DNA of 7,946 bases from assembly GCA_025455445.1 (NCBI GenBank), contig JALOMN010000057.1:1-7946 (forward strand), in the 5' to 3' direction. A program made the position numbers and the translations under genes. Under the pieces are notes generated by a model. That model did no database searches. It was not told where the DNA came from and was given only the letters and a program-made list of their open reading frames with translations. The DNA comes from Cyclobacteriaceae bacterium (GTDB lineage Bacteria > Bacteroidota > Bacteroidia > Cytophagales > Cyclobacteriaceae). This document shows positions 1 through 6,453 of the stretch, piece by piece; position 1 is the stretch's first letter; each line of letters opens with the position of its first letter.

Positions 1-1
1 A

Positions 2-256
2 TGGAAAGTAGCCGGCATATTGGGCGCGGTTACCGTGTTGGAATTTATAATTGCATTTGCAATGAATGCAGGGTTACCAAAAACATTGTTGTTTGTGGTA
101 TTGACGATTGTAAAGGCCGGTTATATTGTAGGTGAATTTATGCACCTTAAATATGAAGTTAAGATGTTATTCTGGTCAATTATGGTTCCGATATTATTTA
201 TCGTGTGGATGCTCGTTGCGTTTTTATACGAGGGTTCAACAATGTCGGTTCTTTAA
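2..256 (+). CDS. Cytochrome c oxidase subunit IV family protein (5'-truncated)
   Basis: This is a small membrane subunit of a haem-copper (caa3/aa3-type) terminal oxidase, which helps assemble or stabilise the proton-pumping complex in the inner membrane. The reading frame is open to the left window edge (frame of position 2, beginning Trp-Lys-Val-Ala-Gly), so the N-terminus is missing. About 84 residues remain. They form three hydrophobic stretches with the family signature in the middle: KAGYIVGEFMHLKYEVK, a helix end followed by a His-containing loop, as in Bacteroidota prokaryotic COX4 proteins (PF03626). The final helix (IMVPILFIVWMLVAFLYEG) also fits. The ATG at position 1 is in another frame and is not the start. 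It is followed by a strong terminator, so it is probably the last gene of the catalytic oxidase operon lying to the left. The family call rests on recalled motifs, not on an alignment. Confidence 0.87.
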   Translation, partial: WKVAGILGAVTVLEFIIAFAMNAGLPKTLLFVVLTIVKAGYIVGEFMHLKYEVKMLFWSIMVPILFIVWMLVAFLYEGSTMSVL

Positions 257-277
257 TTACTATATGATTATATAGCA

Positions 278-314
278 AGAAGGCTAAAGTGGTGAACTTT
301 AGCCTTCTCTTTTT
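278..314 (+). terminator. Intrinsic terminator after the COX4 gene
   Basis: A perfect 12-bp stem (AGAAGGCTAAAG at 278-289 pairing with CTTTAGCCTTCT at 297-308) encloses a 7-base loop and is followed by CTTTTT. It starts 21 bases after the COX4 stop codon. The next gene begins only 14 bases after the T run with no obvious Bacteroidota promoter (TTTG / TAnnTTTG) in between. Read-through or partial attenuation, rather than full separation of the two operons, is therefore possible. Confidence 0.88.
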
Positions 315-328
315 GTTAACACCATTAG

Positions 329-808
329 ATGAAAAGGATCATTTTATTTTTTGCGTTAATTTTCCCTATCGGCATTTTTATCTTCCTGCGATATTTTGGT
401 AAAAACGAATTTACCATTCCCGTATATTATAGTAATGAGTTACCTGATTCTTTGGCAGGATGCAAGAAGGTTGAGGTAGTACCTTATTCTGTTCCTGAGA
501 GTACATTGAATAAATTAGGATGGAATGGAAATCCTGCCATTATAACCAATGATACGTTAGCCGATACCAGGAAAAACCTTTTGAATCTGCATCAGGATTT
601 TGAATCTGATAAATTGGATATCATTGTGTATGCAATTTCTGATTCTATAATCAATACGCTATGCAGATGCGAGTTGTTATTGGAAAAACCATGGACTACC
701 GTTTTGATTGATAAAGAAAGAAGAATCCGCGGATACTATTCTCCCAATACCCGCGAGGAAATCGATAGACTTGAAGTTGAGATTAAGATACTTTTAAATA
801 AATACTGA
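329..808 (+). CDS. SCO1/SenC-like protein lacking the copper-binding motif
   Basis: This is a 159-residue membrane-anchored protein. Residues 3-21 form one N-terminal hydrophobic segment followed by a periplasmic domain. The C-terminal block (VLIDKERRIRGYY at about 125-137, then REEIDRLEVEIKILL) matches the end of Bacteroidota SCO1/SenC proteins, the thioredoxin-fold copper chaperones that load the CuA site of cytochrome c oxidase. The family's CxxxC and distal His copper ligands are not visible. The only cysteines are C45 and the pair C112/C114 (LCRC), and the protein is shorter than a usual SCO1 (about 200 residues or more). It is therefore unlikely to be an ordinary copper chaperone and may be a divergent paralogue with a structural or redox role. 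It sits between an oxidase subunit and a DUF420 gene, which supports a role in oxidase biogenesis. The ATG start directly precedes the basic-hydrophobic anchor; no Shine-Dalgarno is evident. The next gene starts 3 bases after its stop. Confidence 0.65.
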   Translation: MKRIILFFALIFPIGIFIFLRYFGKNEFTIPVYYSNELPDSLAGCKKVEVVPYSVPESTLNKLGWNGNPAIITNDTLADTRKNLLNLHQDFESDKLDIIVYAISDSIINTLCRCELLLEKPWTTVLIDKERRIRGYYSPNTREEIDRLEVEIKILLNKY

Positions 809-811
809 TTA

Positions 812-1330
812 ATGGCCGAAAAAGGAACTTCTCATAATAAACTGATAATTGCCCTTTCCGTAATTATACCGGTTGCTGTAGCAGTCTTATTTCGCGTGAA
901 GATTCCTGGATATGATTTACAATTTCTTCCTCCTATTTACGCTTCCATCAATGGACTTACAGCAGTTTTATTAATTGCTGCATTGGTAGCAATAAAAAAA
1001 GGGGACAGAAGGTTGCATGAGCTTTTAATGAAAATATGTTTGGTATTTTCTGCGGCATTCCTGGTGATGTACGTGCTTTATCATATCACCAGCGATTCTA
1101 CTCCTTATGGTGGGGAAGGTTGGATTCGAACAGTATACTTTGTAATTCTTATCAGCCATATAATACTTTCGGTTGCAGTAGTACCATTGGTATTATTCAC
1201 TTTTTCCAGAGCCTTGTCAGGTGATTTTGAAAGGCATAAACGATTGGCTAAGTTTACATTTCCGATTTGGTTATATGTCGCAATTACTGGCGTAATAGTG
1301 TATTGGATGATTAGCCCTTATTATAAATAA
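812..1330 (+). CDS. DUF420 family membrane protein (CtaM/YozB-like oxidase assembly factor)
   Basis: This is a 172-residue integral membrane protein with about five hydrophobic helices (approximately 11-27, 40-61, 71-92, 106-130 and 147-167). The pattern fits DUF420 (PF04238): YASINGLTAVLLIAALVAIKKGDRRLHELLMK near the middle, a conserved histidine in LYHITSD, and the RHKRLAKFTFPIWLYVAITGVIVYWM segment at the end. Members of this family (CtaM in Staphylococcus, YozB in Bacillus) are needed for function of aa3-type haem-copper oxidases; the exact biochemical step is not settled. The genomic position fits: downstream of COX4 and a SCO-like gene and upstream of a CxxC protein. It starts 3 bases after the preceding stop and ends 18 bases before the next start, so it is almost certainly co-transcribed. 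The ORF on the same strand at 1036-1224 is a frame shadow. Family assignment is confident; equivalence to CtaM is inferred from family membership. Confidence 0.85.
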   Translation: MAEKGTSHNKLIIALSVIIPVAVAVLFRVKIPGYDLQFLPPIYASINGLTAVLLIAALVAIKKGDRRLHELLMKICLVFSAAFLVMYVLYHITSDSTPYGGEGWIRTVYFVILISHIILSVAVVPLVLFTFSRALSGDFERHKRLAKFTFPIWLYVAITGVIVYWMISPYYK

Positions 1331-1348
1331 TACATAACCAGGATGATT

Positions 1349-1594
1349 ATGAAGAAATTAAGGTTTTTAGTGCTGTTGGTGTTGATAATGGGTGTGTCTA
1401 CTATTACCGGGCTGGCTCAATGTGCTATGTGCCGCGCTACACTTGAAAATAATGTGAGTAATGGTGAAGTGGGTATTGCAGCCGGAATAAATTTTGGAAT
1501 CCTATACTTATTTGCAGCCCCTTATTTGGTGATTTCTGTTATTGCCTACTTATGGTTTAAATACAGTAAGAAAGTATCTCATCAGAATATTTAG
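1349..1594 (+). CDS. Small CxxC membrane protein of the oxidase cluster (hypothetical)
   Basis: This is an 81-residue protein starting at ATG 1349. That start (MKKLRFLVLL) was preferred over the in-frame ATG at 1343 because AGGA lies 5 bases upstream of it and because it gives a normal signal peptide. Residues 1-23 are a signal sequence ending in TGLA. Right after it comes CAMCRA, a CxxC pair placed at the start of the mature domain, on the periplasmic side. A second hydrophobic helix (ILYLFAAPYLVISVIAYLWF) and a short basic cytoplasmic tail follow. The Q before the first Cys does not fit a lipobox, so lipidation is unlikely. I do not recognise a named family, but proteins of this shape are familiar next to DUF420 genes in Bacteroidota. 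The CxxC next to the membrane would suit metal handling or thiol redox during oxidase maturation; that role is inferred from context only. Confidence 0.75.
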   Translation: MKKLRFLVLLVLIMGVSTITGLAQCAMCRATLENNVSNGEVGIAAGINFGILYLFAAPYLVISVIAYLWFKYSKKVSHQNI

Positions 1595-1640
1595 AAGTTC
1601 GTCTTTCGCTTTTCCTTTCATAGGTTGTTGCTTCTGCGAT

Positions 1641-1674
1641 AAATAATCGTCTTTAGAAAGAATTGATTATTTTT
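1641..1674 (+). promoter_or_regulatory. Inverted repeat just upstream of the histidine kinase
   Basis: AAATAATC (1641-1648) is the exact reverse complement of GATTATTT (1665-1672), and within it TCTTT (1650-1654) faces AAAGA (1657-1661). The right arm runs into a short T tract (TTTTT, 1670-1674) and ends 6 bases before the kinase start codon at 1679. It could be a weak AT-rich terminator for the oxidase cluster or a regulator binding site. The small central loop and low-GC stem make a strong RNA hairpin doubtful. Confidence 0.35.
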
Positions 1675-1678
1675 AACT

Positions 1679-4600
1679 ATGCGTCCTACCGTGGTTAAAG
1701 TCAATCACTCATATTTTTTACTCTCGGCAATACTTATTTTGCTGGTAAGTGCTTACCTGGACTGGGATGCAAGGGCTCGTTTGTCAAATGAGGTAATGCG
1801 AATTGAAAGTCGGTTGGAGGATAGGGTGTCTGATGCCAGAACAGAAATTGATCATGTCTTAAAGAATTTGAAAGAAACGGATTGGACATCGATTAATCAC
1901 CCGCTTTTTCTAATCGACAATAACGAATTGGTAAAGTGGAGCAGCAATGAATTTATCCCGGATTTACGCCTCGGGCAGTCTGATACCTCTTATGTATTGC
2001 TGAAGAACAGTGCAGGTGATTTCCTTTATAAAAGAATTCAAATTTCTGAGACACAATATTTATTGTCAGTAATCACACTGCATAGAAAGTATCTGATTAC
2101 AAATCAATATCTGAATTCTTCGCTTAGCTATGACTTATTTAGAAATGTGAAGGGAAGAATTGAGAGCACTTCTTATGGAACCGGTGAGTATGTAAAATTA
2201 CGGGGCACTCCGCTTTTTCGATTTGTCTTTTCTGATGTTAAAGAAACCTCCTTTTCATACTTAGTCTTTTTTTTGGCATCTGTTGGATTAATGCTCCTCA
2301 TCATGGGAGTATCTCTCTGGTTGAGAAGTATTCATCAAAAGTCACATTATGGTAAGGTCTTTATAATTTCAGCATTGCTATTTATAGCGCTGCGTGTGGC
2401 AATGATTTATCTTGAGTATCCGGGCAGATGGATAAGTATCTCGTTATTTGATCCTCAAATATTTGCATCATCTTCCTATAATCCATCCATCGGTGATTTG
2501 TTACTCAACTCGTTGGGTGTATTTTTTATTTGTTTATACGGATTCTTTTATTATTCAAAATTCAACGTTACAAAGAGACTTTTAAATAGCCGCGAGGGCC
2601 TCATGCGATCTGGCGTTGTATTGATTTTACTAGCCGGAGCATATTTTGCATTGGTGTTTCCGTTTCTGTTTGTGGAAATCATTTTTCATAACTCAACAAT
2701 CGTTTTAGATATTACAGAATCACTTCAGCTAAATTTTGTTCGTGCAGTATCCTGGATTTCGATACTTCTTGGAAGCATAAGTGCATTTTTATTTTTTCAT
2801 GTCTTAGTCAGACTTTCTAAACGATTAATCCATCACAAGACTAACTTATTCATACTTAATTTATTAAGTGCTTCCTTATTTATAGCCTATTTTACTTTGG
2901 CAGAAAGAGATTATTGGATCACTTTAATCATTGGATTCATCCTAATCAATACGTTAATCATTTTCAAGTTATCTGAGAAGATGTCGATTGTTCAATTTGA
3001 TTCGTTCGTTTATTTATTCGTTATACTTACTGCCCTGGGTATGCAGTATGGCTTAAGCATTCGGATGTTTTCAGAGGAGGGACAACGCGATGAAAACTTA
3101 AAAGTCGCTTCCAATTTTATAATTGGAAGAGATATACTCGCTGAATATTTACTATCAGAAACGAGCAAGCGAATAGCAGAGGATACATATATTCAAAATG
3201 CTTTTAGTAATCCATTTGTTAACCGGGCTTTAATTAGAGAAAAAATCCGGCAATTATATTTAAACTCTTACTTTGATAGGTATGAAGTAAGGACTAATCT
3301 TTTTAGTCCGTCCGGTATGCCATCTGGTGATGTAGTGGAAAATATATTTTCTTCTCAATTTAATATTTCATTTCAGCCTTCATACGAAACTGATTATGAC
3401 GGAATCTATTTTGTAAGGCCTGAAGGTGCTCAAAGTAGTAATCGATATATATCCATTATACCAATATATAAAGCAAATGCTCTCATGGGTTATGTCTTAC
3501 TTGACTTATTGCTGAAAAGAATTATTCCGGAGAATGTATATCCTGAACTGCTGGTTGACAGAAGGTTTTCACAATATTATAATAATGGGAACAAAAGCTT
3601 TGCCGTAGTCTTAAGTAATAGGGTAGTAAGCAGTTTTGGGGATTATAACTATGTGCAGGATTTTGATTTGAAATTACTTGACAACGATAGATTATTTACA
3701 AATGGAATTAAAGTTAAATCCTTAAGGCATTACGCGATAGCTGAAGGTAATAATCAAGTTGTAATTATAAGCGAAGCGGCTTACACGTTCTTTAACCTGT
3801 TAACTAACTTTTCTTTCTTTTTTGTGGCAGGTATATTCTCTATTTCCCTGGTATTAATTGCCAGGTTTCTTATTTCATTTTATTTAAGTATAAAATTGAA
3901 TTACGCAGCCCGAATACAATTAATAATATTTATTTTATTTTCATTGCCCTTATTGGTGGCAGCAATCACTACCCTAAGTCGCTTGAGCGAATCAGCAGAA
4001 AACCAGCTTGCTAGCGAGTTTCAGAGAAAGACCCGACAATTAAGTGAAGGTATTAATTCAGTTTTCTCGGATTATCTTAACAATACAATCACCAGAAACG
4101 AGTTGGAGAGTGAGATAGCCGATCGGGCCAAGCAGGCAAATAGCGACATCACAATTTATAATAATAAAGGAAAGTATCAGGTTTCCAGTCAACCGCTCAT
4201 ATTTGAAAATCAGTTAACATCGGGTTTGCTAGATCCTCAGATTTATAATCGTATTCTAAATGGAAACGAATTATCAATTATTGAGAATGAATCGATTGGG
4301 ACTTTGAAATTTAATAATTGTTACCAGGCTATTATGAATACTCAAACAGGTGAATTACTGGGAGTGCTTAGCATGCCTTATTTTAATTCCGAAAGTTCAC
4401 TCGAATCCACAAAAATTAATGTGCTTTCTAATTTTCTTACAATCTTCACAATCATCTTTATCCTGTTTTCAATACTTTCCTTTTATATAGTTAACTGGCT
4501 TACTGTTCCATTGCGATTTATTACCAAGGCGTTAGGAAAAACCACCTTATCTGCTGAGAATAAGTTGTTAAAGTGGAATTCAACGGATGAAATCGGATTG

Positions 4601-5332
4601 ATGGTTACAGAGTATAACCGCATGGTCACAAATCTTGAGCAAAGTAAAATTGCATTAGCGCGGAGTCAGAAGGAGAGTGCATGGCGGGAAATTGCCAAAC
4701 AAGTAGCACATGAGATAAAAAATCCGCTTACACCCATGAAACTCACTTTGCAACAGATGGAATATCAATTGCAAAATAAGAATCTTGATGATGAAAAGGT
4801 GAAGAAGGCATTGAATGCAATGTTGATGCAAATTGAGATATTAAACGAGATTGCAACTTCCTTCAGCACTTTTGCCAGAATGCCTGCACCCATTATGAAT
4901 CGTGTAGAGTTAATAAAGTTATTAAAAGACTGCACCAATTTGTATGCTGATTCTGAAATGGGTGAAGTTGTTTTTACTTCTGAATTCTCAGAATTGTTTG
5001 TAATGGGTGACGAACAGCTTTTAAGCAGAATTTTCTCTAACCTGATACTTAACGGTCTTCAATCAGGAACGGGCCATACAGTTAAGGTAGATATATCCCT
5101 AAAATTGAATACGGAGAACGTGATTATATCCATAAAAGACAACGGTTCTGGCATTGATGCAGAGATGGCTGAAAAAATATTTATTCCTTATTTCAGCACC
5201 AAAAAATCTGGCAGTGGTTTAGGCCTTGCCATCAGCAAACAAGGTATTGAACAGAGTGGAGGAGATATTTGGTTTGAAACTTCGCCTGTTAGTGGTACTA
5301 CCTTCTATGTGAAGTTGCCACGGGTTGATTAA
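1679..5332 (+). CDS. Giant membrane sensor histidine kinase (NtrY-like)
   Basis: This is a 1217-residue sensor kinase, far longer than a typical NtrY (about 700). By hydrophobicity it has 12 membrane helices: ~11-27, a block of seven (~193-430), ~442-460, ~711-738, ~744-766 and ~917-938. With a cytoplasmic N-terminus these give three outside domains (28-192, 461-710, 767-916) and put the catalytic end inside. The last helix leads into a HAMP-like linker (~940-990; PLRFITKALG, DEIGLMVTEYNRM). Next is HisKA with the phospho-acceptor H1011 in VAHEIKNPLTPMK. The HATPase_c domain follows: N box NLILNG (N1125), D1154 in DNGSGID, F-box FIPYFSTKKSGSG and GLGLAI. All catalytic motifs are intact, so an active autokinase is expected. 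HEIKNPLTPMK is typical of the NtrY family. No response regulator is encoded in the window. The ligand is unknown. The ATG at 1679 is the first in the frame before the basic-hydrophobic N-terminus. Confidence 0.9.
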   Translation: MRPTVVKVNHSYFLLSAILILLVSAYLDWDARARLSNEVMRIESRLEDRVSDARTEIDHVLKNLKETDWTSINHPLFLIDNNELVKWSSNEFIPDLRLGQSDTSYVLLKNSAGDFLYKRIQISETQYLLSVITLHRKYLITNQYLNSSLSYDLFRNVKGRIESTSYGTGEYVKLRGTPLFRFVFSDVKETSFSYLVFFLASVGLMLLIMGVSLWLRSIHQKSHYGKVFIISALLFIALRVAMIYLEYPGRWISISLFDPQIFASSSYNPSIGDLLLNSLGVFFICLYGFFYYSKFNVTKRLLNSREGLMRSGVVLILLAGAYFALVFPFLFVEIIFHNSTIVLDITESLQLNFVRAVSWISILLGSISAFLFFHVLVRLSKRLIHHKTNLFILNLLSASLFIAYFTLAERDYWITLIIGFILINTLIIFKLSEKMSIVQFDSFVYLFVILTALGMQYGLSIRMFSEEGQRDENLKVASNFIIGRDILAEYLLSETSKRIAEDTYIQNAFSNPFVNRALIREKIRQLYLNSYFDRYEVRTNLFSPSGMPSGDVVENIFSSQFNISFQPSYETDYDGIYFVRPEGAQSSNRYISIIPIYKANALMGYVLLDLLLKRIIPENVYPELLVDRRFSQYYNNGNKSFAVVLSNRVVSSFGDYNYVQDFDLKLLDNDRLFTNGIKVKSLRHYAIAEGNNQVVIISEAAYTFFNLLTNFSFFFVAGIFSISLVLIARFLISFYLSIKLNYAARIQLIIFILFSLPLLVAAITTLSRLSESAENQLASEFQRKTRQLSEGINSVFSDYLNNTITRNELESEIADRAKQANSDITIYNNKGKYQVSSQPLIFENQLTSGLLDPQIYNRILNGNELSIIENESIGTLKFNNCYQAIMNTQTGELLGVLSMPYFNSESSLESTKINVLSNFLTIFTIIFILFSILSFYIVNWLTVPLRFITKALGKTTLSAENKLLKWNSTDEIGLMVTEYNRMVTNLEQSKIALARSQKESAWREIAKQVAHEIKNPLTPMKLTLQQMEYQLQNKNLDDEKVKKALNAMLMQIEILNEIATSFSTFARMPAPIMNRVELIKLLKDCTNLYADSEMGEVVFTSEFSELFVMGDEQLLSRIFSNLILNGLQSGTGHTVKVDISLKLNTENVIISIKDNGSGIDAEMAEKIFIPYFSTKKSGSGLGLAISKQGIEQSGGDIWFETSPVSGTTFYVKLPRVD

Positions 5333-6078
5333 ATACCTTTAAGGTTTTTCATGACTTTGTTTGTAAACACAAAGTCATCCAATTCCTTCAGGTGAGAATT
5401 CATGATTTCATGATTGGTTCCTTCCCACAGCTTTTGTCCTTTATATAGGAACATGATTTTTTCACCGATGCCCATTACTGAATTCATATCATGTGTTACC
5501 ACCACGGTGGTGATATCAAACTCATGAGTTATTTCCATAATGAGTTCATCAATTACTACAGATGTTTGTGGGTCTAAGCCTGAGTTTGGTTCATCGCAAA
5601 AGAGATAATTCGGATTGTTAACAATTGCTCGTGCGATACCTACTCGTTTTTTCATACCACCACTAATTTCAGAGGGCATTTTTTTATTTACGCCTTCCAG
5701 CCCAACTCTCTTCAGGCAAAAATTAACACGATCTAATTTTTCATCCAAAGGTATTTTTGTAAGTACATCCAATGGGAAGCGAACATTTTCTTCTACATTT
5801 TTCGAATCAAATAACGCACCTCCCTGAAAAAGCATTCCAATCTCTCTGCGTATCTCTGCCTTCAATTCTTTATCCGCATCAGTGAAATTTCTTCTGTCGT
5901 AAATAACATTTCCGGTATCCGGATGAAGTAACCCGACAATACATTTTAAGAGCACACTCTTGCCTGTGCCGCTGGAGCCAATAATAAGATTGGTTTTACC
6001 TTTATCAAACTCCCCGCTAATCTGATTTAATATAAGTTTGTCAGCGAATGATTTTGAGATGTTATTAATCGTAATCAT
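5329..6078 (-). CDS. mlaF: MlaF-type ABC transporter ATP-binding protein
   Basis: This is the cytoplasmic ATPase of an Mla/Ttg2 phospholipid transporter, working with the permease MlaE and an MCE-domain protein to move lipids between the inner and outer membranes. The 249-residue length is normal for the family. All nucleotide-binding motifs are present: Walker A GSSGTGKS (34-41), Q-loop Q85 in LFQGGALFDS, the MlaF-typical signature ISGGMKKRVGIARA (138-151), Walker B YLFCDEP with E163, D-loop SGLDP (166-170) and H-loop H196 in VVVTHD. The QGGALFDS and SGGMKKR wording separates it from generic lipoprotein or sugar importer ATPases. It lies 6 bases downstream of mlaE on the same strand, so the two are co-transcribed. 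Its 3' end overlaps the stop of the histidine kinase convergently by 4 bases. No Shine-Dalgarno is visible, which is usual for Bacteroidota; translation may be coupled to mlaE. Confidence 0.92.
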   Translation of the reverse strand: MITINNISKSFADKLILNQISGEFDKGKTNLIIGSSGTGKSVLLKCIVGLLHPDTGNVIYDRRNFTDADKELKAEIRREIGMLFQGGALFDSKNVEENVRFPLDVLTKIPLDEKLDRVNFCLKRVGLEGVNKKMPSEISGGMKKRVGIARAIVNNPNYLFCDEPNSGLDPQTSVVIDELIMEITHEFDITTVVVTHDMNSVMGIGEKIMFLYKGQKLWEGTNHEIMNSHLKELDDFVFTNKVMKNLKGI

Positions 6079-6084
6079 ACAATC

Positions 6085-6300
6085 TTATAAGAGGAGATAG
6101 GCCAGAAAATAGTCTGCGGAAAGTACAGCAATAATGCTGGTAGTTACGGCCTCTGTGCTGGCGATACCAACTTCTAAGGCGCCACCTTGGGTAAAATATC
6201 CTTTAAAGGATGAAATGGAACTTATCAGAAATGCAAATACAAACGATTTGATTAATGCGAAGCTGATAAAGAATGGGTTAAAGGAGATGAGGTCCTCATC
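6085..6300 (-). CDS. mlaE: MlaE-type permease, C-terminal fragment cut by the genome junction
   Basis: This is the last ~71 residues of an MlaE/Ttg2B permease (PF02405), the membrane subunit that partners the MlaF ATPase encoded 6 bases downstream. Diagnostic pieces are [18 protein letters not shown], then [16 protein letters not shown] (family pattern GYxxxGGAxEVG) and the final hydrophobic helix ending YFLAYLLL. A complete MlaE is about 250 residues, so some 180 N-terminal residues are missing. The minus-strand frame stays open to an ATG at 6352-6354, but the residues encoded there ([18 protein letters not shown]) have no membrane character and are antisense to a plus-strand coding sequence. 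That ATG is therefore judged a false start. The break falls at or inside the 15-base palindrome 6286-6300. The fragment is most likely a product of a contig join rather than a natural pseudogene. Confidence 0.8.
   Translation of the reverse strand, partial: DEDLISFNPFFISFALIKSFVFAFLISSISSFKGYFTQGGALEVGIASTEAVTTSIIAVLSADYFLAYLLL
6286..6300. repeat. 15-base perfect palindrome at the genome junction
   Basis: GATGAGGTCCTCATC consists of 7-base arms around a single central T. MlaE homology on the minus strand ends here and the plus-strand archaeal-like coding sequence begins here, so this short self-complementary stretch probably marks or contains the join. Confidence 0.6.
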
Positions 6301-6420
6301 ACCCGTAGCCCGGAGGATGTGGTACTGGTAGTGGCGGGAGGGCCAGGTCGACATACTATGATTGCCCCTAGTTTTGGATCTAGCTCACAATCGGTAACCA
6401 TCGCTTTAAATCAAAAATAA
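6286..6420 (+). CDS. C-terminal fragment of an unidentified protein (archaeal-like)
   Basis: The plus-strand frame ending at TAA 6418-6420 is open back to 6256. It only looks like protein from about 6286, where it reads [19 protein letters not shown] and then [20 protein letters not shown] up to ALNQK. That is a regular alternation of strand-like hydrophobic stretches (VVLVVAGG) with a Gly-rich turn and a His, as in the final part of a soluble alpha/beta enzyme. Its codons are G+C richer than those of the adjacent left-hand genes. The N-terminal part lies beyond the junction and is absent. I do not recognise the family and assign no function. It ends 33 bases before the stop of the convergent cytosine deaminase gene. 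It was probably missed by ordinary gene calling because no start codon remains and a false minus-strand ORF overlaps it. Confidence 0.55.
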   Translation, partial: DEVLITRSPEDVVLVVAGGPGRHTMIAPSFGSSSQSVTIALNQK

Positions 6421-6430
6421 GTCATTTTAG

Positions 6431-6449
6431 AATAAAAAATTAGAAAAGC
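6431..6449 (-). terminator. T-rich terminator after the cytosine deaminase gene
   Basis: Read on the minus strand, the 33-base convergent spacer contains CTTTTCTAATTTTTTATT starting a few bases after the deaminase stop codon. Oligo-T tracts without a hairpin are the usual archaeal intrinsic terminators. No GC-rich stem is present. Confidence 0.4.
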
Positions 6450-6453
6450 ATAG

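Noticed and set aside
1..60. ATG at position 1 as a gene start
   Set aside because: That frame does not encode the oxidase subunit; the COX4 frame starts at position 2 and continues beyond the window.
1349..1594. Lipoprotein with C27 (counted from 1343) as the lipidated residue
   Set aside because: Residue -1 is Gln and the preceding GLAQ does not fit a lipobox, while GLA before Q fits signal peptidase I.
6301..6354. Minus-strand N-terminal extension of MlaE starting at the ATG at 6352-6354
   Set aside because: The encoded residues are not membrane-like, do not resemble the MlaE interior, and are antisense to a better plus-strand coding sequence across the genome junction.
6256..6420. Horizontal transfer of archaeal genes into a Bacteroidota chromosome
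   Set aside because: No integrase, repeat-flanked ends, tRNA or insertion sequence is visible, and both genes at the border are truncated. An artefactual join is simpler.
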